This document shows, piece by piece, positions 55,527 to 64,000 of a DNA stretch of 64,000 nucleotides (position 1 is its first letter; each line of letters opens with the position of its first letter). The translations under genes were made by a program, and so were the position numbers. The stretch is from positions 38,797,664 to 38,861,663 of the forward strand of contig OZ005649.1 in the NCBI GenBank assembly GCA_963930645.1. Direction: 5' to 3'. A model generated the notes under the pieces. That model ran no database searches, was not told the origin of the DNA, and saw nothing but the letters and a program-made list of their open reading frames with translations. This stretch comes from Salticus scenicus (Eukaryota; Arthropoda; Arachnida; Araneae; Salticidae).

Positions 55527-56976
55527 GGCGCAGCCTTTTACTAGGATAGAAAACGATACCTAGAAAATGGGGAAGGTAAGAGCTTTCGTGTATATGCCCA
55601 AATATTTTAAGTGTACATATTTAAAGAAAAATGTTTTTTTTTTTATAACATAAAATGAAAATAGAACGTCAGTTCTAATATTTTTGAATGTGTTCGATAT
55701 GAATCACGCTAGTGCAAAATAAATATTCGATAAGAAGCACGCCAGTGCTAATTCTGTGTTAAAATTTTTTTTTGTTGGTATTATAACGTAAAATTATATA
55801 CATAATAGAACGCCAGTTCTAAGTTTTTGTTCTCAAATATATTCGAACAAAGTTCACGCCAGTGAATGTCAATTTTAATACAGTGTGAATGTATTAAGTG
55901 TATTATATTTTACGCTGGTAAATAACAGCATACAATGTCACGCCAGTGATTGTTAATTTTAATACAGCGTATATGTATTAATTACATTTATTTACGGCAG
56001 TGAATAAAGGTTTAATATTTCACGCCAGTGAATATTAATTTTAATACAATATGATTTTTTTTTATTTACTTCAAAAAATATAGAGTTGTTTATCTGTTAA
56101 ATATCTACAACAGTAGATCTTGATATTTTCCCCCTCAGTTTGATATATATACATATCTATATATTTATTTGTTTGCTCTCCGAAATAAGAGTTAAAAGTA
56201 TTTTGTGTGATGAAATAAATAAGAATAAATTTCGTATTTTGTTCCTGAAATTGGAAAATATATATTTTTTAGAATATTTATATTTTAATGAATGTACCTA
56301 ATATGAAATATACATGAGAGTTGATTCATATTAGTTAATAAGTGCTGAAATTACACAAATACTGTTTTGTTTATTTCATTTAATAACGAGCCATAATAAA
56401 TTAGTTTGTCTTCGAACGAAATAGCTATTGCTGACGAAAATCGTCTGCGTTATTATTAATTTTATTTTTTGTTCCATTTCATTATTTTATAGAAAGAGTA
56501 AATTTTTTTTTCTGTGTTTATGCTCATGACAAATGGTAATTATATAAAAAGTGTTAAAGATTACATTTTTTTTATTGTTTATTTTTTTTTTTACAAACGT
56601 TGAAGTAAGCTTATGATAGAAATGTTTGTTTATTCATTTCATATGAAATAAAAGTGTTGGTTTTAATAAAAAATAAATTGGATAAATAAGAAAAGAATTT
56701 TATTTTATATTTCATTGCGTAAGGAAATGTAAATATGCACGACAGTGTGTTTTAAATTATTTCTAATGTGTGAAAATATCATTCACGTATTTTTAAAGTC
56801 AATTTGATTCATAAGCTAAGTAAAGAAATTTATACAGATATCAATTGCTTTAGGTATAAATTATGGGTTTTGCATATATAATTTTATTTCCATTAATATT
56901 TAACAAAGTGTTTTAATCAGCACCACCTTGAGGAATTTTGCTAAGTTTCTCGTTCAGAAAATTTTAGGTGTATAAG
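55527..56976 (+). promoter_or_regulatory. long 5' untranslated region with iterated CACGCCAGTG motif
   Basis: Between about 55660 and 56030 the motif CACGCCAGTG and variants recur: 55704 (CACGCTAGTG), 55738, 55809 (AACGCCAGTT), 55855, about 55911 (TACGCTGGTA), 55939, about 55993 (TACGGCAGTG) and 56021, with a weaker match near 55662. Spacing is 30-70 bp. Iterated protein-binding sites in the leader are known from Drosophila gypsy, where they bind Su(Hw). A comparable role here is inference. Confidence 0.55.
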
Positions 56977-59900
56977 ATGGCATATTTGGGTCGCGCAAAG
57001 AAAGAGGATTTGAAATTGTTGGCTGTGGAGTTGAATCTTCAGGTCACGAATGAAATTACTGTAAGCAATTTACGAAAATTAATTACCAAAGATAAAGAAT
57101 ATGATGAAGAATTTACTAAGAATCAGCTCGAGATTATTATCGAAGATAGGAAGCTCCGTCAGAAACAAGATGCTGAAAAGCAATTCCAAGAGCTAGAGAT
57201 TGAAAAATTACGTGAACAGCAAGAAAAACAAAACGCGAATATGAATTTGAGTTAGAAAAAATCCGTTTGGAAGCTGAAAAGTTTAAAGTAGCACCGATTT
57301 CTGAAGCTAAGAGTAGTACGCAAGATTTAACAAAAATCGTTCCAAAATTCGAAATGAGAGATGGAGATATAGTGCTGTTCTTGACTTTGTTTGAGCGTCA
57401 AGCCAAGAGAATTAATCTAGATAAATGTAACTGGGTATCAGCTCTTTTAGCTCTTATGCCAAAAGAAATCACTCAATTAATAGCTCGTGAACCAGAAGAA
57501 AAATTTGACGATTATGATTATATCAAAGGTTTATTATTAAAACGATTTAAATTAGGCCCTGAACATTTCAGACTAAAATTTGTGAAACATCAGCGAAACC
57601 CTACTCGATCTTGGCGAGACTTTGTTTTCGAAATAACAAGCTACTTTGAGGAATGGCTTGAAGGAGTTGCAGTAAACGATTTTGAAGGATTGAAGAATCT
57701 TATGATTACGGATCAGTTAAAAAGACGCGTTCCAGGTGATATCCGAGAACATTTCGTCGATGACTGGGCTAAGTTACTTGTTCCGGGTGTTTTAGCTGAT
57801 AAGTTGGATGAGAACGATTGAATGCTAAGGGATCCGGTTTGGGTGATATGAAACATAGAACAACTAGTAATTACAAACCTGATTTTAAAGACTTTAGCAA
57901 CAAACAAAAAGATGAACAGCCATCTCGGAAATTTAGGACATCATTTCCTCCAAGAACTGATCAAAATACAAGTTTTAAACCTACTTGTTTTACGTGTGGA
58001 TCTGTGGGGCATTTATCTAGAGTTTGTCCCAAGAATTCTAAGAAAGCATCAACTCGTAATGCCGTAAGTAATGTGGTTGAAGCCAAAGACGTTAAGGCAG
58101 CGAACGAAGTTGTAACTGCTAAGGTGTCAATTCCTGTGTCAACCTCTATGCCGATTAAAGATGGAATTGATGATTTGAAATACGTAAATATCAAATGTGG
58201 AGAAAAAGTTTTGAAGGCAATAGTGGATACTGGAGCACAAATTTCAGTCTTACGTGCAGATTTAGTCGATACCGACTTTGGAGAAGGGGATGGAACAATC
58301 CAAATTATTTCGGCTTTCGGTGAAAAAGAAGTAGCTGCTCTAAAGATTTTTGATCTAAAGATAGATGATGGGAAACACGGCAATGTACCTGTAACTTGTG
58401 CAGTGTCGAAGAAACTTGTGAATGATATGCTAATTTGTTCAACTGCCTATGAAGTTTTAATGGAGAATGTAGAATTAAATGGATGTATGAATCATGTACT
58501 TGCAAAATTAAATGAGAGCATTAAAAAAGAAAATCAGGAAGAACATGATGAAAAGAAAATCATCTCAACGTCCCTTCAACTTAATGCTGAGATTACCGAT
58601 GATGAAAGCAATGGAAATAAAGAAGATTTTATAAAATTACAATTAGATGATGAAGATTTAAAGAAATCCTGGTTTTATGCCAAAAATGGGAAGAATTCAT
58701 TTAAAATTAGTAATGGAGTTCTTGTCCATTCAGAATGCTTATGTGGAGAAAATGTTGATCAAGTTGTTCTGCCCACATGCAAAAGAAAAGAAGTTCTTAG
58801 GATGGCACACGAAATATCATTGGCTGGTCATCTAGGCGAACAGAAAACAAAGCAGAGAATAAAATATTCATTCTATTGGCCAAGTCTCAAAGAAGACGTT
58901 AAAAAATTTTGTAAAAGTTGCAAAACCTGCCAATTACGCAGAACAGTTTCCTATAGCGATAGTATACCGATACAACTCATTGTTAGGCCAGAAATTCCAT
59001 TTGAAGTCTGGAGTTTGGACTGTATTGGACCTTTAGAGCCCCCGTCTCGAAGAGGACATAAATATGTGATTTGTGCAGTTGACTTATGTACTAGATGGGC
59101 TGAAGCTATTCCCGTGACTAACATCAATGCTAAAACAACTTGCAATAATCTGATGAGAATATTTACACAGACAGGGTTCCCCAAAGTAATATGTACAGAC
59201 CAAGGTACTAATTTTACTGCTAAATTAAGTGAAGCATTTGTGGTACTTCTTGGAGTTTCTCCGAGGTTTGCAACGCCAGGTCATCCAGAAAGTATGGGTG
59301 CAGTGGAACGTTGGAATCGAACTTTGAAAGATATGTTAAATAAAAATATACAGGAATATGGATCTAATTGGGATTTGCATCTTCCATATCTACTCTTTGC
59401 TTACAGAGAAGTTCCTCATAGTACGACAGGTGTTTGTCCGTTTCAGTTAGTTTATGGGCGTTTGCCTCCTGGACCATTGTCACTATTGAAAGACGTATGG
59501 ACTGGTGAGAGGAAAATTCCCACTTCAGCTTCCGCATCAGTTGAAAAATATATATCAGAACTAGTTGAGAAACTAAGAAAAGAACATGAAATTGCATCAG
59601 AATATGCTCAGGATTCTCAAGAAAGATATACTTCGAAATATAATTTGAGAGCAAGAGATAAACAGTTTAATGTTGGTGATAAAGTACTAATACTAGTTCC
59701 TTCATCTTCGCATAAATTACTTAAAACTTGGATTGGCCCAGCTACTGTTGTTGAAATCACTAGACCACATTCAGCCTTAGTTGAATTAGAGAATGGGTCC
59801 AGAAGAGAACTGCATTTTGATAAGCTCAGACCATACGTTGCTCGAATTGACCATGTTGGTCTAATATTTGATGAAGATAAAGATTTTGATGATATTCATT

Positions 59901-61347
59901 ATGCACCATTCGGAAATGGATGCTTAACCCCTAAAGAGATAACGGACCATATTGATAGTTTAGATTTAAATTTTGAAAAGAAAAATGGTTTGAAAAATGT
60001 GATATGCAAATATAATAATGTTTTCAGCACTAAACCCGGAATCGCTAAAGTAGAAGGACATAGTGTCCGCGTTACTAGAGATTGCTGTCCTAAAAGACTA
60101 CGTCCATATAGAATACCGATAGTTATGCAAAAGGAAGTGGATCGACAGATTCAAGAATTGCTTACACTTGGACTAATAGAACATAGTAACAGCGAATGGG
60201 CTCATCCTGTCGTTTGCGTTGCCAAAAAGGATGGAACTGTTAGGTTATGTGTTGATTTTCGTTTATTGAACAGCTATACCATCCCAGATGCATACCCCAT
60301 GAAGATTGCCAATGATCTTATTTACTTGATTGGTAATTCGCAGTTTATTTCTGTTCTAGATCTCACGAAAGTGTACTGGCAAACACCTATGAAAGAAGAC
60401 AACAAACATTATACTGCTTTTACTACCCACTCAGGGCATTTCCAATGGAATGTGATGCCATTTGTTATGAAGAACGCTGGTAGTACATTTCAAAAATCTA
60501 TAGACAAAGTTTTAGAGTGTCATAAAGATTATTGTCGTTCCTATATCGATGATGTTGCAGTATTTTCTACCACTTGGAGTGAACATATAACACACTTGAA
60601 AGCAGTTCTCAAAACATTCCAAGAAGTTGGTCTTACAGTTAATTTAAAGAAATGCGATTTCGGAAAGAATGAAGTGAAATTTTTAGGCCATATTATTGGA
60701 TTAGGAAGACATACACCCGATCCCGAAAAAACTGAAGCTATAAGAAAAATTTGCAGGCCTATCACCAAAAGAGAACTTCGTAGTGTAATTGGTTTGGCTA
60801 ATTATTACCAGGAATACATTCCAAATTTTGCTTTAGAAATTCTTCCCTTGACTGAATTAACAAAGAAAAGCGTACCTAATGAAATTCCCTGGTCTGATGC
60901 CCAAGAAACAGCTTTTCAAAAATTGAAACACCATTTAATGAATATGCCATATCTATATACGCCTAATATAGCAAAGCCATTCAAATTGTACACTGATGCT
61001 TCGAGCAAAGCTATAGGAGCATGTTTATCTCAGTCGGACGATTCTGGCAAAGAACATCCCATTGCTTTCTTTAGTAAAAAACTTTCTCCGTGCCAAGTCA
61101 GATGGTCAACGATCGAACGAGAGGCTTACAGTGTGCTGACTGCTCTACGAAAGTTTGATATTGGCTCTTCGGTGCAGAAGTCGAAGTAATTTCCGATCAC
61201 AATCCTCTGACTTTTCTGACCCAAACAATGCCACACGGTGCAAATTTAGCACGTTGGGCTTTAACTTTGCAAAGATATAATCTAAAAATTACGTATAGGA
61301 TGGGGAAAAATCATGGCAATGCAGATTCTTTATCTAGACTTCCTTAA
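56977..61347 (+). pseudogene. Gmr1-type gag-pol with three frameshifts
   Basis: The start is the ATG giving MAYLGRAKKEDLKLL, which aligns with MAFLGKGNKKDLQEV of the minus-strand element. Gag has a charged coiled coil, a first frameshift near 57230 in an A-rich run, then the capsid/SCAN-like region (SWRDFVFEITSYFEEWL, VPGDIREHFVDDW). A second shift is near 57818. Pol has the CCHC knuckle (CFTCGSVGHLSRVC), protease VDTGAQ, integrase zinc finger (CKSCKTCQLRR), DDE core (SLDCIGP, TDQGTNF, GAVERW), RT with Y-I-D-D, and RNase H (YTDASS). A third shift near 61160 precedes SDHNPLTFL and the end ADSLSRLP. Conserved glycines are lost (DLTKVYW, MPFVMK), which marks decay in RT. Order PR-IN-RT-RH is as in the other Gmr1 copy. 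Confidence 0.93.
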
Positions 61348-61871
61348 AATATTTTAATAGTATTTCAGTTATATCTAATTATTCAAATTTAATTCACCTC
61401 GTGATATACTATATAATTCATGTGCATATTATAAGGGTTGTTTGTAAGATATTTAATGTTAGATCTATTATTTGTGTATATTGCTGTTGTTGTTTATTGC
61501 TGAATGTACTATGCATTTATTTTTTTTTTCTCTTTGGGCATATGCAGAAGCTCTTCCTAAAGATTTTATGATATATGCATTTTTTTTTTATAAACTCTTG
61601 ATATAAACTTTTAGGATTTACACATATGAACATTTATTTTATAAACTTTTTCTAAAAAGAATTTTTGTGGTACCTACATGAACATTTCCTTAGAAACTCT
61701 TAGTATTATCTGTTGGTGTTCTTCCTATATGACAAACTTATATCAAAAACTATTCAGCATTATCATGAATGTGAACATTTATGTAGAAACTCTCTATATC
61801 ATGAAACAGTTTTCTAAGTTTGGTAGCATCATAGTCACTCCTGTGACGTATGAGCTCAAAAAGGAGGGACG
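61348..61871 (+). other. 3' untranslated region of the plus-strand Gmr1 element
   Basis: AT-rich sequence between the pol stop and the 3' LTR, with a repeated GAACATTT(A/C)... theme (61628, 61680, 61774) and the purine tract at 61858-61870. Confidence 0.7.
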
Positions 61872-62114
61872 AGTAAAGTTCCAAGAGAACGGAGTTGGAT
61901 GAAAGGAGAAAATGGCATGTTTCTAAGCATTCGAGAAGAATTTTCTTATTTGTATTCTAAATGTTTATCTATGTTTTGTGCGTTTTTTAGTAATGTCTTA
62001 TTAAATGTTTTCGTCTTTAAGTACGATGTGTTTTATTTCAAAGCCATGAGTGAATTAATTTAATTTTAAATGATGGTGTCTCCAATCAAGCAGAGACCAG
62101 GATCGAATTTTACT
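61872..62114 (+). repeat. 3' LTR of the plus-strand Gmr1 element
   Basis: 243 bp, AGTAAA...TTTACT. It lacks about 53 bp present in the 5' LTR after AGTAAAGTTCCA. The remainder matches with very few differences. Confidence 0.88.
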
Positions 62115-62860
62115 CCATTCGAGGACGCTGGTTAGAATGTTACTAAAGTATTAGTTTGTTATATGTATAATAAATAAACTGAAATAAGTACTATCAGATA
62201 TTTATTACATAGAAATTACTAAAATTTTACAATTTAAGGGGATTTATTTATTTTATCCTCGAAATTCGGGGAAACCGCCATATTTGTCCTCAAATTCAGT
62301 TAAAAATAACTAGTTTCCTTACCTTAACTCTGTATTACAATTTTTAAATGCCCCATGTACTTCACTATTAACTGTAATATTTTCGAAAGTATGCGCAATC
62401 AATTCGCCATCCCAAAAAATCTTAAATATGGCATTTTAAGGCTGTACGTCTCATTAAAAATTTTTTAATGCATATCAGCCAATAAATTGTGCTACTCTGC
62501 TACAATTTCGATTTTGAGTGTATATCGTTCGAATGGCGGCGCTCCTATGCTGCAATTTTTCTTTTTTGTGGAAAGGCTGCATCACATATACCTAATATAT
62601 ACAAGTAAACCAGTTTTAATTTGTTTGTATATCAGTGGACATGTGGCATTGCTATTGATCATCAACTACGTTTTTACAGATAGCTATATCTCAGTTTCCA
62701 ATGACCAATTTGTTTAACACTGCAGAATTCCTAATCGATTCATCCGCTCAAAGCTGCTGCATAGTGGTGAGCGACCTCCTACCGTCTTTGAATCTTTGAA
62801 TCGATTCATCCTCCCAAAAAAATCTTATACGTGTCTTTTCAACGCCCTTAGCTATCTATA

Positions 62861-63492
62861 TATTAATAGGCAAGCATAAAATTTGTTGTCCCTTTTTAGC
62901 ATATTAATTATGGGAGTAGAGGGTTGAAAATGGTGTCATTCGAAAGGTATGGTTAGCCGGAAGGTGCGAATACAAATATTATTTTCTTACGATGTCAAGA
63001 AGGTATTTAAAAATACTTTTATTTTTTATGCATTTTCCCCCATTTTTCCCTTTCATACACGTATTCCTTTACACTATAAAATACCTAAAAGTGGAAAGTT
63101 GTTAAATCTGGCAATTTCATAAAACTCAAATAAAACCATAGACACAGTAATTTGTATAGCATCCTTATACGCAAGCGAAATGATGACGTCACTGGCCGTC
63201 CGTGGAATCACCAAAAACATTTCCTAAGGATTTGATTTAAGAGAAATCATTTAATTTATTTTCTAATTTATTTATGATCTAATTTCTTTCTTTTTTGTTT
63301 TATGATTTATGTCAGCTGTAGTTTAAAGAGATATTAGCCGTACGATAAATTTCATGTTTGTGTATTAATATGTAAATAATATATATCATTTAATTTTTGA
63401 AACTTCAAATGTTCTTTGCTATTTGTCTTTTGGCAACAAAAAGTGACTTTATTTATTTATTTAAATATTTGGTTCTTTTATCGTTTGGAATT

Positions 63493-63523
<31 letters not shown>

Positions 63524-64000
63524 GAGTGCATTTATTGCTAGCTTTTGCGGGTATAAGAAGCAAGTAGAAGATACGGAAAAACTTTTGATTTCCGGTGTTC
63601 GATGAAATTACACGTTTTGAGATTTCCTTGCATTTCAATTAACTGAAATTGACTACTGATTTTTATTTTTAAAAAAGTTGATTTATTATTCCTTCCTTTG
63701 TATATATAAGTAGAAAATATTAGATTCAGAAAATTTTAGATTTTCGGTTTTCTATAAAAACACACATTTTGAAATTTCCCGAACTCAATTTGACCATTTT
63801 TGCAAAATATCTTTCTTTTTGAGTTCAAACTCTGTACTTTATGAACCAATCGAATTAATTTAACAGAATTTGATATTTGGTTTGACCTTGGTTTGACATA
63901 GTACCGATTAGCTTTTGGGCTGTATTACCCAACAAGGGGCGTTTTCACGTTGCGATTTTCTCTCATTTCAGGAAAGACTAACATCTACAGAGAGAAATAG
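62861..64000. other. no recognised feature
   Basis: Beyond the duplicated block the sequence is AT-rich, with a T run at about 63498-63523 and short dispersed-repeat-like sentences (GATTTCCGGTGTTCGATG at 63588, and ATTTTCGGTTTTCTATAA at 63741). The expected upstream exon of granulin gene B was not found here. Confidence 0.5.

Larger units (their letters stand above)
55231..62114 (+). mobile_element. second Gmr1-type LTR retrotransposon, inactivated
   Basis: A 6884-bp element. Its LTRs begin AGTAAA and end TTTACT, and the target duplication is CCATT (55226-55230 and 62115-62119). The primer-binding-site candidate GGCGCAGCC directly follows the 5' LTR, and a purine tract AAAAAGGAGGGA precedes the 3' LTR. 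Pol order is again PR-IN-RT-RH. Copy A of the segmental duplication shows the uninterrupted target (TTCCATTCGAGGACG at about 6031). Confidence 0.93.
51841..62860. repeat. segmental duplication, copy B, heavily interrupted
   Basis: Matches copy A (4152-6715) in blocks at 51841-51890, 53697-54540, 54812-55225 and 62115-62860. Between blocks lie a Tc1 element, two MITEs and a Gmr1 retrotransposon, each absent from copy A. The Helitron ends about 40 bp to the left of the duplicated block. Confidence 0.85.

Overview
This is a eukaryotic nuclear window: strongly AT-rich, with long introns, many long A/T homopolymers and microsatellites, and dense transposable elements. The only host coding sequence I can support is a set of cysteine-rich granulin exons, all on the minus strand. 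The mix of elements (Tc1, Helitron with the arthropod-type 5' end, Penelope-like, Gmr1-type gypsy) together with granulin genes and long introns suggests an arthropod, plausibly a chelicerate such as a spider. That assignment is inference.

Host genes. Two granulin-like genes appear to lie in tandem on the minus strand. Gene B has an exon at 53992-54233 and a phase-compatible exon at 32815-32899 that may be terminal. Gene A has a putative signal-peptide exon (14830-14918), a granulin exon (7506-7824) and a further exon (4526-4767), and continues off the left edge; the phases of all three exons fit. The 4526-4767 and 53992-54233 exons are paralogous, have the same length, and sit in a segmental duplication (4152-6715 versus 51841-62860). 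Copy A serves as a natural empty site that shows what inserted into copy B.

Layout. 1-4132: a left-truncated Ty3/gypsy element whose pol is split by a 292-bp insertion carrying a hammerhead-ribozyme-like motif. 4152-14918: granulin gene A. 15354-26865: non-coding sequence with tandem duplications, a satellite-like array and several DNA-transposon derivatives (a long-TIR Tc1/mariner relic, a 724-bp foldback, a CACTGTAA MITE and a pogo-like derivative). 27155-32703: a composite Penelope-like element made of two opposed partial copies, apparently flanked by a 15-bp target duplication and with hammerhead-like motifs near both ends. 36880-43988 (minus): a near-intact Gmr1-type LTR retrotransposon with a single 1651-residue gag-pol frame, unusual domain order PR-IN-RT-RNaseH, LTRs differing at one position by my reading, and a 5-bp target duplication. 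45831-51801 (minus): an almost complete Helitron with recognisable ends, two probable introns and one frameshift. 51925-53528: a Tc1-like element with IR/DR ends and a frameshifted DD34E transposase. 55231-62114 (plus): a second, different Gmr1-type element inserted in duplication copy B, with three frameshifts and an iterated CACGCCAGTG motif in its 5' untranslated region. 62861-64000: no recognised feature.

No tRNA, rRNA or CRISPR array was recognised. Most short open frames are chance AT-rich frames or antisense shadows.
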